A stretch of DNA of 64,000 nucleotides. Source: Chrysoporthe austroafricana. Its lineage: Eukaryota; Ascomycota; Sordariomycetes; Diaporthales; Cryphonectriaceae. The stretch lies in the NCBI GenBank assembly GCA_001051155.2, contig JYIP02000008.1, positions 1,674,001-1,738,000 on the forward strand, given 5' to 3'. The notes beneath the pieces are model-generated. The model saw only the letters and a program-made list of their open reading frames with translations. It did not search any database and was not told the DNA's origin. Below are positions 22,362 to 35,741 of the stretch, one piece after another (the stretch's first letter is position 1; each line of letters opens with the position of its first letter). A program made the position numbers and the translations under genes.

Positions 22362-24167
22362 AAAATAGCTTAAATAACTTATTAATTGCTAGAGAAGAAA
22401 ATCTAGAGCAATTCTTTTTAGAAATATATTTCGACAAACGATAAAAAGCAATAATAAAAAAGGAATTCAGCATTCCAAATATAATAGCATTAATATTTAG
22501 CGTTATAGCAGAAGAAATAGCATTACTAGACTAATAGCTAGATAACTTATTAACCTTTACGTTTGAGAAAGAATCAGAAAAGCATAGCATTCTAAGTATA
22601 AAATAGCTATAATAAAAGCATAGTAGCTGGATAACCAAGCATACGAAAATTGAATACCTTATTTACAGGCTTATATTATAAGAACTCTTCCAAAGCATCC
22701 CGTTTCAAAATAGCAAATGCAGATTCCAGGAAAACAAAAAGATCAATTACTTATACTTTCGTCATTACGAACTTGCCTAGATATATTATATATATTATAA
22801 TTGCTAGATATATTTCGGTAAAAAAGTTAAATATAATTAATTCCCGATTAAGGAATAGGATTAATTAATTTAGCTTATTATAGAATTCTAAAGGAAATAT
22901 AGAAAAGTCTTGCATATCGAATGCAGCAATGCTTATATCGAACTACCGGACGATTATTTATAGAAATATGCTTAAAGAAAAATAATATAGGAATAATGCT
23001 ATATATCGGCATATTCTATCTATATGCAAGACAAAGCTAAAGAATAATACCGGCTGCAAAAAACCGAAAAGATAAGGCAATACGCCTAAAGCCAAGCAAG
23101 AAAGCTAGCGAAGCAAGCAGCGAAATAAGTACAGAACGACTTAAAAAGAAAAGATCGTTTATAATGGGATAGCAGCCAATTAGAACTATAAGGTCCCTAT
23201 ACGCTATTACAAGCAATAAAGAAAAATATATTATTTTGGACATATATATTAACGAGCGATATTATAGCGCGCTATTAGATAGCAGCATATAAGGAAATTT
23301 CATTTTGCTAGAAATTATCAATAAAGAACGAATCCTTTAAATGCAGAAAAAGGACTTTTATAGATTTAATATTATGAAAAGAAAGGCAGTAATATATAAC
23401 TTTGGTATAATCGATATAAAGACTAATTACCTATTTATTTCGATCCAAAACCTTATAATAAAAACCATTTTCAATATTATAAATACAGTACGATACGAAT
23501 TAATTCTAAGGATATTTTAGCTTAAAGAGCATAACCTTTATATCGATTGGATTATTAGCTAAATTTCGTAAAAACTAGCTATACTTATTGAAAGGGTTAC
23601 AATTAATAGAAAAAAGAAAGTTTTAATTACTAAGGATAATATTAATAATATGCGTTCAAATAAGCTCAAATATGCCCTTAAAGCAGAAATAATTGCCAAA
23701 CGATAAGGAAAGGTTATAAATATTTCGAATTTACGAATACAAGTTAAAAACGGACCGAGAATTCAAGCGATTAGCGGTTAGCAAAAGACTAATCCGGCGC
23801 AAAATATTACGAAACTATATAGACTATAGAACTATAAGGAAATTCAGCTCTTAATGCAATAAGCGCAAAAAGACTACTAAAAGAAGTTTGGCCTTGCAAG
23901 TAACAAATACTTAAAACTACTAGAAACTAGGATATATAGATAAAGAAAAAAAGTAATAGAAAAGAAATACGTTTAACAGTACTTTTTGTTCTTCCAAATT
24001 GCGGAAGACGAAAAAGGATTATTATTAAAACTTAAAAACGTATTACGAGAATACTATAAGTTCAAAAAACTATAGCAAAGGAAGTTCAATACCTGTTTAC
24101 CGGAATACGGCCCTTTTGATTACGAGATCCTATTAAAAGAGGGAACAAAACCTAAAAACTACTCTAT
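22362..24167 (+). pseudogene. Element B gag C-terminus and pol start (RIP-stopped)
   Basis: It begins in the Gag region downstream of the missing knuckle and contains the second aromatic/Cys segment (INYLYFRHYELA, YYNC) near 22,735-22,805. Pol is entered near 23,195. The protease motif reads LLDSS (DSG altered) near 23,272. The sequence then runs to just before RT, where C is inserted. Stops are TAA/TAG at Gln/Trp sites. Confidence 0.82.
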
Positions 24168-24611
24168 TATTATAAACCAATATGCAAAACCAGGATATAG
24201 CATTAAAGCTATTCGGAACGGCTTACTTGGTGCCGAGATTTCAGGTTTAGCTGCAAAACCCGATAAATGCTTATATAAGCTAGGGTTAAGGTTAAATAAA
24301 ATAAAGATTATTGAATTACCAAATAAGCCGGTAAGCCAGGCTTACTAGCTTATTTAATAAGCTAGTAATCCTATACTGAAAAGCTAGATATATAAAGACC
24401 AGATATTTATTAAATAAATAGCAATAGCTTTTCAGTTATTAATTTAAATATTAATTGGACTTTATTATTAATAATTATTTAAGACTTATAAATATTATGA
24501 AATTCAGTAAATCGTATTCCGATATTTAAAGCTTATACTTAATATTGCTTTTGCTAGTATAAATCTCTTTATTTTATAGCATACTTTAGGATTATTATAG
24601 CATTTATAATA
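24168..24611 (+). repeat. Element C 5' LTR (444 bp)
   Basis: Starts TATTATAAACC and ends TTTATAATA, matching the 3' copy in length. It contains AGGGTTAAGGTTA (the TTAGGG-like box), the TATATAAAG TATA box and TTTTCAGTTATTAAT at the probable RNA start. Confidence 0.95.
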
Positions 24612-24672
24612 TTTTGATAATTCTTATTTAAGAACGGTTTAGTATATTCTTTTTGAATAATACTAGAATACG

Positions 24673-27600
24673 ATAGCGCTTTAAATTCCGTTTTCTTCTA
24701 GCAATTAAGCTTTTCAGGAAAGAAATCCGGTTATCCTTATTAACGAATAATTCCAGGAACAAAATATAGCTTTATACTAATAGTTCGAAAAAATTAAGAA
24801 TAAGGTTTTCCGCTTTAATGCCTTTCAATAAGCTAAAGCTTTCAAGCTTAATAAGCCCGGGCTTTATAAAAGTATTCGCAAGGATTTTCAGGCTTTCTTA
24901 ACCCAATTCAAAGCTTATTTCAAACATTATAGTATTTAGTTCAGGATTACTTATAACAAGATTAATTTCGCAAAGAGCCGATTCGAAAGAATAGCATTCC
25001 AATAATAGGAGCTTATCTTTCGCAATTATTTGAATAACGATAACGCATTCCGTTCCGAAAATATTAAACGCATTTTCTAATATTATTCCAATTTCGAGAA
25101 AGCCTTTATTAAGATTTTCGGAAACCCGGACGAATAATATATTGCAATATAGCAATTGGAAGCATTTCGGCAAATAGGATTAGCAGCAAATTATACAGCC
25201 AAGTTTAGATAAATTATTGCTTATTTCGATTACGAAAACGAGCTTTTTATAAATGCTTACTATATAAAATTTAAAGAAAAAGTTAAGGACGAATTCTATA
25301 AGGAAAACCGACCCGAAAAATTCAATAAGTTTATTAATAAAGCTATCCGTATTGATAATCGATTCTATAAACGAAAATAATAATAATAGAAGAATTATAA
25401 TAATACTTTTTAGTATTAATTTAATTCCAGAAAACGCAAATTCCAATATAGCAACCGAAATAATATAGTTTATTCGAATATAATATATATTGGATTTATA
25501 GAATTAAATACTTTTATATAGGAATAATGCAAGGGAATTATTTATTATAATTGCAATAAAAAAGGATATATTGCCTGTAATTGCTATTAAGAAAAGAAAA
25601 AACGAAAATAGAAACTAATTCTAAAAAGATAAGTTAATATTGCTTAATAATAAGAACCCAAATAGCTGAATAATAATATCTTATTAAAACAAATAACGGA
25701 CTTTAATTACAGTAATATAAGCTGGATAACTTGCTATTAAGATTATTGCTTATTGTACTTTTCGGTAAAAGAAAATTCGGGATAGTTTTTATACAAACCC
25801 AAAGAATAACGGCAATTCGTTATAGGAAAAAAAGGCTTATTCTATAATACGGCTATAAATAATAGCAATTCGGATTGCTTAAGTAACCCGCTAAACGATA
25901 GAAAAGAAAATTTAAAACGATTTCCTTTAGAAATATATCTCGATAGACGATAAGAAGCAATAATACGGAAAGAATTCGGTACTTTAAATACAGCAATACT
26001 TGCACTTAGTACTGCTATAGGAAAAATAATATTCCTAGACCGATAGCTAGATAACTTACTAACTTTTATATTCGAAAAAGAATTAGAAAAGCCCGATATC
26101 CAAAATACGAGATAGCTACGATAGAAATATAGCAACTGGATAACTAAATATATAAAAATTAAATATCTGGTTTACGGGCTTATATTATAAGAACTCTTTC
26201 AAAATATCCCGTTCTAGAATAGCGAATATAGATTTCAAGAAAATAGAAAGATTAGTTATTTATATTTTCGATATTATAAATTTGCTTAAATATATTGCGT
26301 ATATTATAACTATTAAATATATTTCAGCAAGAAAATCAAATATAATTGGTTCTTAATTAAGGAATAAGATTAATTAGTCTAATTTATTATGGAATTCTAA
26401 AGGAAATACAGAAAAATTTTATATATCGAATACGATAACGTTTATATCGGATTACTTAATAATTATTTACGGAAATATATTTAAAGAAAAATAATATAAG
26501 AATAATGCTATATATTAGCATGCTTTATATATATATAAGATAAAACTAAAGAATAATACCGATTACAAAAAGCTGAAAAAGCAAAGCAATATGCTTAAAG
26601 CCAAATAAAAAGGCTAGCAAAGCAAGTAGCAAGATAAGTACAAAATAATCCAAAAAGAAAAGATTGCTTATAAAAGAATAGCAGCCGATTAAAGCTATAA
26701 AGTCTTTATGCATTATTACGAATAATAAAGAAGAATATATTATTTTGGATGCATATATTAACGGGTAATATTATAGCATATTATTGGATAATAGCGTATA
26801 AGGAAATTTTATCTTGCTAGAAATCGTTAATAGGGAACAGATTTCTTAAATATAGAAAAAAGACCCTTATAAGCTTAATATTATAAAGAGAAAAGCGGTT
26901 ATATATAATTTTAATATAATCGATATAGAAATTGATTACTTACTTATTTCAATCTAAAGCTTTATAATAAAAATTACTTTCGATATTATAAATACAATAT
27001 AATACGAATTAATCCTAGGAATATTTTGGCTTAAAAAATATAACCCTTATATTAATTGGATTACTAGCCAAGTTTTATAGAAATAAGCTATATTTACTAA
27101 AACGGTTATAATTAATAGAATAGGGAAAGATTTAGTTATTAAGGATAATATCAGGAATATATGCTCAAATAAGCTCAGATTTACCTTTAAAGCAAAAAAA
27201 CTTGCCAGAATAAAAAAAAAAATTACAGAAACCTCGAACCTATAAATATAAGTTAAAGATAGACTAAAAATCCAAGCAATTAGCGATTAGCAAAAGGCTA
27301 ATCCGATACAGAGCGTTACGAAACTATATAGATTATAGAATTATAAGGAAATTCAGTTTCCGGTATAATAAGCATAAAAAAGCTACGAAAAAGGATTTGG
27401 CCTTACAAATAACAAATATTTAAAGCTGCTAGAGATTAGGATATATAAAAAAAAAAAAAAGGAAGCAATAGAAAAAAAATACGCTTAACAGTACTTTTTA
27501 TTCTTCCAGATTGCAAAAAACGAAAAAGGACTATTACCGGAACTTAAAAATATATTACAAGAATACTATAAGTTCAAGAAACTATAATAAAGGAAATTCG

Positions 27601-30345
27601 ATACCGGTTTGCCGGAATATAGCCTCTTTAATTATAAAATCCTATTAAAAAAAGGAATAAAACCCAAGAACTACTCTATTTACAAATTCGATTAAGCAAA
27701 ACTCGAGGTATTTAGAAAGTATATTAACGAAAACTTAAAAAGAAAATATATACGGAAATTACGATTATTAGCAAAATATTCAATCCTATTTATATTCAAA
27801 AAGAACGGCAAATTACGACTTTATATAAATTATAAATAATTTAATAATATTACGATTCAGAACCGCTATCCCTTATTCCTAATAGAAAAAATGCAAGATT
27901 AACTAATAGGAACAAACTAGTTTATTATATTCGACTTTAAAGAAAAATATTATTATATCCGAATTAAGGAAGATAATATTTGGAAATAGTATTCAGGACC
28001 CGTTACGGATATTTCGAATATATAATCTTACTTTTTGAACTAATTAACGCATTTATATCTTTTTAAGAAATGATTAATAATATTTTCCGCGAATATTTAA
28101 ATATTATTATTATTATTTACTTTAATAATATCTTTATTTATTCAAAAGATTTCGAATCTTATAAATAGCATATATAATAAATATTTCAGATTTTATAGAA
28201 TAATAAATTCTTAATCGAATTAAACAAATGCTATTTCTATTAGCAAAAAGTTAATTATTTCGGCTATACGATAGAACCAAGCAAAATTAGCATATAAAAA
28301 GATAAGGTCCAGATAATAAAAGAATAGCTTATACTAGAAAAAATAAAAGAAATAAAGGCATTTTTCGGCTATACCAATTTCTATCGATAATTCATTCGGG
28401 ATTATAGTGAAATCGTACGCCCCTTTACGGATCTTACGAAAAAAGATTAAAGGTTTGAATAAATATAAGAAATATAAGAAGCATTTAACGAAATCAAGAA
28501 ACGAGTAATATTAAAACTTATATTCTGTAAAATAAACCCAAATAAACTATTTGAAATCGAAACCAATATATCAAACTATATACTAGGAAGATAATTAGGC
28601 TAATGAAACGATTAAAGATGCTTTAGGATTATAAGCAATTTTTCAAAAAAAACTAAATAGCCCGGAACTTAATTATAGCATCCCAGATAAGGAATTAATA
28701 GCAATTGTAAAAGCATTCGAAAAAATAACAGCATTATTTAATCGGAACAAAATATTAGATTATAATGCATTCCGATTACAAAAACCTAATAATATTTATA
28801 ATAACAAAAGTCCTAAATAAGCGACAAATCAAGTAAGCGGAATTCCTTTTATAATTCGACTTAAAGATCGTATATTGCAAAGGATCAGAAAACGGCAAAA
28901 CAAATGCATTTAGCCGATAATCGGACTATTAAAATATAGAGCTAAAAGAATTCCAAAATATCTTCTAGCAAGATAAGGATAGCAATTTTGTAAACGAAGC
29001 TAGAGAATTCGATATAATTATCAGAATTAGCAATAACAAAAAAGGATTAGAAAATATAACTTTTGAGAAATAAGATAAATATATCCGAAATATATATAAT
29101 GCATTAGCATACGGCTATTAAGGAATCAAAGCTATATATAAAAGAATTAAGAGATATTAAAATTTTTCAGGATTAAAGAAAAGGATTAAGGAAATCTTAC
29201 GAGAATGCAATAGCTATAAGAAAAATAAGATTGAATATTATAAGCCTTATAGATTATTCTAACTATTTCCTATTCCGGAAGCAATTTAGCAATCTATTAG
29301 CTAGGATTTTATTATTAAGCTACCCCTTTTACGAAAACCTTTAATTAAAATGCAATATAATAATATTTTAATAATAGTTTGCAAATTAAGCAAGTATATT
29401 TATTTCTTTCCGTATAAAAAAAGCAATATAGCAGAAAATTTTGCATATATATTTTTCAGAATAGTTATAATTAATTATAGCATGCCCGAAAAAATTATTT
29501 CCGATAAAAATAGGAAATTCGTATTAAATTTCTGGATATCGCTTATAAAGCTATTCGGAATATAATAAAAAATATTTATAGCATTCCACTTATAAACGAA
29601 CGGATAAATAGAACGAACAAATCAGACTATCAAATAATACTTACAATATTATATAAATTACGAATAGAATAATTAAATTAACTTATTGCCTTTAATATAA
29701 TTCGTATATAATAATACGAATATAAGTATAATAAAGAAATTATTATTCTATGCATTATATAGCTATAACCCGATAGCTTATTACGACAAATTATTAGGAA
29801 TAAATGCAAAAATAGCAAAAAAACGAATTAAAAAAATCAAGAAAATCCAAAAAGAATTTCAGAAAGAACTGAAATTTATACAAGAAAGAATAACAAAATA
29901 TGCTAATTCCAAAAAAATTAGGAAACCAATTCTATAAGAAAGAAATAAAGTCTATTTCGTTCGATAAAAAGAATATATCAAAATAACTAGACCTTTTTAC
30001 TTGCTGGATTATAAGAAATTCGAACTATTCAAGATTCTGAGAAAAATTTCAGATATTAATTTTGAACTTGCATTACTTTACGGAATAAGAATCCACCCAA
30101 TCTTCCATATTTCGCTCTTTAAACTTACATTTAAAATAGCCGAAATAAATAATATAGTATAAATAGAAAATAACAAATTAGAATACGAAATAGAACAAAT
30201 CTTTAAATATTGAAAATTAACGAATTATAGAGAATACTTAATTAAATGGAAAGGATATTATTCAAATAAAAATAGCTAGGAACCGATTAAAAACTTAATT
30301 AATATAGAATAAGCATTTTAAGCTTATTAAAGAAAAGCAGCTATT
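24673..30345 (+). pseudogene. Element C gag-pol (RIP-stopped)
   Basis: Gag begins at an ATA (24,673). The CCHC knuckle at about 25,543-25,590 reads YYNCNKKGYIACNC. Protease is near 26,781 with DSG changed to DNS, in the -1 frame to gag. RT runs about 27,720-28,180 with YxDD reading YFNN. RNase H starts near 28,550. The integrase core is at about 29,300-29,570, including a 71-codon open piece (29,350-29,565) with KLSKYIYFFPYKKS and IISDKNRKF. The chromodomain is at 30,180-30,310 with YLIKWKGYY. Numerous TAA/TAG stops make it non-functional. Confidence 0.92.
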
Positions 30346-30397
30346 AGTTAATATTCAATACGGAAATAATAAATAACTAATCAGAAAAACTTACTAA

Positions 30398-30904
30398 TTA
30401 ATCAGAAAGATAGCTAATACTAGAAGAATTAGCCGTATTTCCAGGCTTAATTTCTGAAATAATAATAGACTAATCAATTTCGGAATCAAATTGCTGCAAA
30501 GCAGTTTCAAAATCGAAACTCTTTGGAAAAGGGCTTTCGGGAACGAAAGGCTTCGCAATACGATATTCGGCTTTAGCCCTATAACATTTTTCCTCGGCCT
30601 TTTCGGCTTCCAATTTTTCTAACTCTTCTATACTATTAATCCCTTAACGAACAGCTCGCATTATCTTTTCATATTATATATACTTTTAGTATCGAAAACG
30701 AAAAACTTTCTTTTTTGCTATTTTCAGTTTATTTTCCAGTTTTTAGTAATATTAAGCTATCTTGCGCAATTCATTAGAAGTAATGCCCAATATATCGCAA
30801 TGAGAACGATTAAGCTATATGCATTCCGAATAGCGAGAGGAATTCCGTTTAGAAACTTAATAAACCGAAATACTGCGACCTTTACAAAACGAATAAGAAA
30901 GTAT
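30398..30904 (-). pseudogene. Element C antisense ORF
   Basis: Minus-strand frame of about 169 codons, with ATA for ATG at 30,904. Residues visible: SYSFCKG, then RYSECI and HCDI (the Cys-rich head), LENKLKIAKKKVFRFRY, ELEKLEAEKAEEKCYRAKA, and the acidic tail FDFETALQQFDSEID. Stops fit Gln, Trp or Arg codons. It occupies the same place and orientation as in A and G, between the chromodomain end and the 3' LTR. Confidence 0.65.
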
Positions 30905-31080
30905 CTGAACGGCGCATTGAAAGATTACCTCTAAAAGAGAATTACGATATTGGGTTTTGAACGAACGATTCTTTTGCACTTTACCCGATATCCTAATCAG
31001 GAAAGTACGATAAATAAGAAAAAAAACTAGAGAAGCTTACAAGAATTAATAGGGATATTAACCGATAAGATAAGAGATAA

Positions 31081-31524
31081 TATTATAAATTAATATACAG
31101 AATTAGAATATAATATTAAAGCTATTCGGAACGGCTTATTTAATATTGAGATTTCAAGTTTAATTGCAAAACCTGATAAATGCTTATATAAGCTAGGGTT
31201 AAGGTTAAATAAGATAAGGATTATTGGATTATTAAATAAGCCGGTAAGCTAAGCTTATTAGCTTACTTAATAAGCCAGTAATCTTATATTAAAAAGCTGG
31301 ATATATAAAGACTAAATACTTATTAAATAAATAGCAATAGCTTTTCAGTTATTAATTTAAATATCAATTAGACCTTATTATTAATAATTACTTAAAACTT
31401 ATAAATATTATAAAACTTAATAAATCGTATTCCGATATTCAAAGCTTATACTTAATACTGCTTTTGCTAGCATAAACCCCTTTACTTTATAGCATACTTC
31501 AAGATTGCTATAGCATTTATAATA
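31081..31524 (+). repeat. Element C 3' LTR (444 bp)
   Basis: Same length as the 5' LTR. Preceded by the purine run AAGAGATAA and followed by the TCTAT duplication and resumption of element B pol. Confidence 0.95.
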
Positions 31525-31529
31525 TCTAT

Positions 31530-34225
31530 TTACAAATTCGATCAAGCAAAATTCGAAGCATTTAAGGAATATATTAACGAAAACCTAAAAAGAAGTTATA
31601 TACGGAAATTACGATTACTAGCAAGATATTTAATCTTATTTATACTTAAGAAGAATAGCAAGTTATAGCTTTATATAGATTACAAATAGCTTAACGATAT
31701 TACGATCAAAAACCGCTATCTTTTGCCTTTAATAAGAAAAATGCGAAACCGATTAATAAGAGCAAATTAATTCATTACGCTTGATTTCAAAAAAGGATAT
31801 TACTATATCCGAATTAAAGAAAACAATATTTAGAAAATAGCATTTAGGACTTGCTATAGACATTTCGAATACGTAATCTTACTCTTTAAATTAACTAGTG
31901 CGCTTGTATTTTTCCAAAAAATAATTAACAATATCTTCCGCGAATATTTGAATACAATCGTTATTATCTATTTTGATAATATCCTTATTTATTCAAAAGA
32001 TTTCGAATTCTATAAATAATATATACGATAAATATTTTAAACTTTGCAAAATAATAAATTCCTAATCGAATTAAGCAAATGCTATTTCTATTAGCAAAAA
32101 ATTAATTATTTTAGTTATATTATAGAATTAAGCAAAATCAATATACAAAAAGATAAAATCCAAGCAATAAAAGAATAGCTTATACTAGAAAAAATAAAAG
32201 AAGTTAAAGCATTTCTCGGCTATATTAATTTTTACCGATAATTCATTAAAGATTATAGCAAGATTATGCGCCTTTTTACGGATTTTACGAAAAAAGACTG
32301 AAAGTTCGAATAGATATAAGAAGTACAAAAAGCATTTAATGAAATTAAGAGATAAATAATATCAAAACCCGTATTCTATAAAGCAAACCCAAATAAATTA
32401 TTTAAAATCGAAATAGATATATTAGATTATGCATTAAGAAGATAATTAGGCTAATGAGATAATTAAAGATATTTCAGGATTGTAAGCAATTTCTCGAAAA
32501 AATTAAATAGCCCGGAATTCAATTACGGCATCCCAAATAAGGAATTAATGGCAATTGTAAAAGCATTCGAAAAATAGCAGCACTACTTAATCGGAACAAA
32601 ATACCAGATTATAATGCATTCCGATTATAAAAACCTAATAATATTTATAATAACGAAAGTTTTAAATAAGCAATAAATCAAATAAGCGGAATTCTTTTTA
32701 CAATTCGATTTAAAAATTATATATTGCAAAGGATTAGAAAATAGCAAAGCAAATACGCTTAGCAAACGATCGGATTATTAAAATATAAAACCAAAAGAAT
32801 TCCAAAATATCTTTCGGCAAGATAAAAATAGCAACTTTATAAACGAAGCTAGAGAATTTGATACAATTATTAGAATTAGTAATAACGAAAAAAGATTAGA
32901 AAATATAACCCTTAAAGAATAGAACGAATATATCCGAAATATATATAATGCATTAGTATATAGCTATTAAGGAATTAGAGCTATATATGAAAGAATTAGG
33001 AGATATTAGAACTCTTTAAAACTAAAGAAAAAAATTGAAAGAATTTTACGAGAATGCAATAGCTGCAAGAAAAATAAAATTGAATACTATAAGCCTTATA
33101 GACTATTCTAACTATTCCTTATTTCAGAAACGGTTTAGCAATCCATTAGCTAGGATTTTATTACTAAGCTATTCTTTTTACGAAAACCTTTAATTAAAAT
33201 GCAATACGATAGTATTTTAATAATAGTTTGCAAACTAAGCAAATATGCTTACTTTTTCCCGTATAAAAAAAGCAGCATAGCAGAAAACCTTGCATATATA
33301 TTCCTGAAAACGGTTATAGCTAACTATAGCATACCCAAAGAAATTATTTCCGATAAAAACAGAAAGTTCGTATTAAATTTCTGGATATCGCTTATAAAAT
33401 TATTCGGAATATAATAAAAAATATCTATAGCATTCTATTTATAAACGGATAGATAAATAAAGCGAACGAACCAGATTATTAAATAATACTTATAATATTA
33501 TATAAATTACAAGCAGAATAATTGGGTTAACTTACTGCCTTTAATATAGTTTGCATATAATAATGCAAATATAAGTATAATAAAGAAATTATTATTTTAC
33601 GCGCTATATGGCTATAACCCGACAGTCTATTATAACGAATTACTAGGAATAAATGCAAAAATAGCAGAAAAGCAAATTAAAAAGATTAAAAAGGTTTAAA
33701 AAGAATTTCAAGAAAAACTGAAATTTATACAAGGAAGAATAACGAAATATGCCAATTCCAAAAGGATCGAAAGATCGTTCTTATAAGAAGAGGATAAAGT
33801 CTACTTTATACGACAGAAAGAGCATATCAAAATAACAAAATCCTTTCATTTATTGGATTACAAGAAATTAAAACCATTTAAAATCTTAAGGAAAATCTCA
33901 AATATCAATTTCGAACTTATATTACCCTATAGAATAAGAATCTACCCAATATTCTATATTTCATTCCTTAAATTAATATCTAATATAGCAATAATAGATA
34001 AATCTATATAAATCAGAACTAACGAATTAGAATACGAAATAGAACGAATCTTTAAATATCGAAAACTAATAAATTACAAAGAATATCTAATCAAATAGAA
34101 AGAATATTATTCAAGCGAAAACAGTTAAGAATTAACCAAGAATCTAGCTAATGCAAAACAAGCATTCCAGGTTTACTAGGAAAAAACAGCTACCCGGATA
34201 TAAAGATCCTCCCAATAAAACGCTA
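31530..34225 (+). pseudogene. Element B pol: RT to chromodomain (RIP-stopped)
   Basis: Continuation of B pol after C. RT (about 31,560-32,010) has FILKKNSKL and a YxDD reading YFDN. RNase H starts near 32,400. The integrase zinc region (CNSCKKNK) is near 33,055, and the core has an open 71-codon piece at 33,199-33,414 (KLSKYAYFFPYKKS, IISDKNRKF). The chromodomain is near 34,030-34,170 with EYEIERIFKY. Stops are TAA/TAG. It is less eroded than C. Confidence 0.9.
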
Positions 34226-34282
34226 CTATTAGTTAGCGCTCGAAATTGGAATAAAGAACGACTAGTCAGAAAGATTTACTAG

Positions 34283-34807
34283 TCAACCAGAAAGATAGTC
34301 AATACCCGAAAAACCAATCGCATTTTCAAGCCTAACTTCCGAAACGGTAACGGACTAATCGATTTCGGAACCAAACTGTTATAAAGCAGCTTCAAAATCG
34401 AAACCTTCCGGGAAAGGACCTTTAAGAACGAAAGGCTTTTTAGCATAACGTTCGGCTTCGGCCTTACGATATTCCTTTTCGGCTTCCTCAGCCTTTAACC
34501 TCTCTAATTCCTTAATAATATCCAACCCGTAACGAATAGCGCGCGCTATCTTCTCAGCTTACAAACAATACTATTTCCGAAAGCGCAAGATTTTAGCATT
34601 CGCCAGTATCGCCTCCTTCTCGGCCGCTTCCAATTCCGTTTCGACCTGAAAATGCTGCTTTATAATCTTTTGTATCTATATCGGGGAAAGCTTAGCTATA
34701 TCGCAATTTCCCTATTTATTACGGATGCATTCCGTATACCGGGAAGAATCTTTTTCAGAGGCAGCATAAAAAAGATTGCGGTCCATGCAAGAAGAATAAG
34801 CAAGCAT
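34283..34807 (-). pseudogene. Element B antisense ORF
   Basis: Minus frame of about 175 codons from ATG 34,807 to TGA at 34,283. Head: MLAYSSC, then SSRYTECIRNKGNCD. Middle: QVETELEAAEKEAILANAK and ELERLKAEEAEKEYRKAEA. Tail: FPEGFDFEAAL and FGSEID. Few stops, all at probable Gln/Trp sites. It is one of the best preserved copies of this frame. Confidence 0.7.
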
Positions 34808-34985
34808 TTCCGAATAATAAGAAAAAACCGAAAGATAAAGGGTATTACTCTGGATAGTTTTCTTATAACGAAACTTTCCGACCCTGCCCGATATCCTAAT
34901 CAGGAAAGCATAATAAGCGATAAGATAAATCAAAAAAGCTTACAAAAAGCTAATAGGAATATTAACCGATAAAGATAGGGGATAA

Positions 34986-35412
34986 TATTATAAACCAATA
35001 TGCAAAACCAAAATGCAGTACTAAAGTTATAACTTACTTGGTATTAGGGTTAGTTACGAACCCAATTACGTGCTTATATAAACCAGGGTTAGAAATAAAG
35101 ACTGATAAGACCGCTATCGGTCTTACCGATACGACTATAGACCAATACGTTCGATATCGGTCCTACCGGTCCAGAATTAAAAAGCGGGATATATAAGGAC
35201 TAGATATTTACTAAATAGACGATAATAGCTTTTCAGTTATCAATTTAAGTATCAATTATACTTTACTATTAATAATTGTCCAAGACTTATAAATATTGCG
35301 ATATTCAGTAAATCGTATTCCGATATTTAAAGCATATACTTAGTACCGCTCTTGTTAGCATAAACCCTTTAATTCTATAGCGTATTTCAGGATTGCTATA
35401 GCGTTTATAATA
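34986..35412 (+). repeat. Element B 3' LTR (427 bp)
   Basis: Starts TATTATAAACC after GGGGATAA and ends GTTTATAATA. U3 carries the CAGGGTTAG box and paired GACCG/CGGTC inverted repeats. The matching 5' LTR is missing from the window. Confidence 0.9.
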
Positions 35413-35741
35413 TTTAGCCTATTTAAAATCTTAAAGAAAATTTCGGATATCAATTTTAAATTAGCATTACTTTATAGAATGAAAATTTACTCAATATTTT
35501 ATATTTCATTCTTAAAATTAATACTCAATGCAATTAAAGTAAATAAATCTATATAAATCAAAACTAATAAATTAAAATACGAAATCGAACAAATCGTCCG
35601 TTATCGAAAATTAAGCAAGTATAAAGAATACTTAATCAAATAGAAAAGATATTACTCGAACGAAAATAGCTAAGAACTAATTAGCAACCTAAATAATATA
35701 TAATAAGTACTTAAGAAATACTAAAAGAAATAACTAATCCG
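35413..35741 (+). pseudogene. Element D pol C-terminus with chromodomain
   Basis: Reads FKILKKISDINFKLALLY, then EYEIEQIVRYRKL and YLIKXKRYY, i.e. the post-integrase region and chromodomain. Several stops. It ends close to, or overlapping, the stop of the antisense frame. Confidence 0.8.

Larger units (their letters stand above)
24168..31524 (+). mobile_element. Element C: complete chromovirus nested in B
   Basis: A 7,357-bp element with two 444-bp LTRs, flanked by TCTAT at 24,163-24,167 and 31,525-31,529. The host pol sequence resumes without loss after the duplication. Its ends read TATTATAAA...ATAATA, which is TGTTATAAA...ATAACA after RIP. It is almost the same length as G (7,356 bp) and has the same LTR type, so C and G are sister copies. 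It is heavily RIP-mutated although it is the innermost insertion on its side of the stack. Confidence 0.96.
22362..35412 (+). mobile_element. Element B: 5'-truncated chromovirus, split by C
   Basis: B occupies 22,362-24,167 and 31,530-35,412; element C interrupts its pol at the duplicated TCTAT. B starts abruptly inside the gag C-terminal region with no 5' LTR, and continues through protease, RT, RNase H, integrase, chromodomain, antisense frame and a 427-bp 3' LTR. The sequence right of that LTR is the pol end of another element (D), so B itself was an insertion. Stops and TpA enrichment show RIP. The left boundary is approximate. Confidence 0.9.

Noticed and set aside
25180..25446. Minus-strand open frames opposite gag (also at 47209, 24898, 40475, 25842, 47871)
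   Set aside because: They recur opposite the same gag segments in several elements; the plus strand encodes recognisable Gag, so these are shadows.
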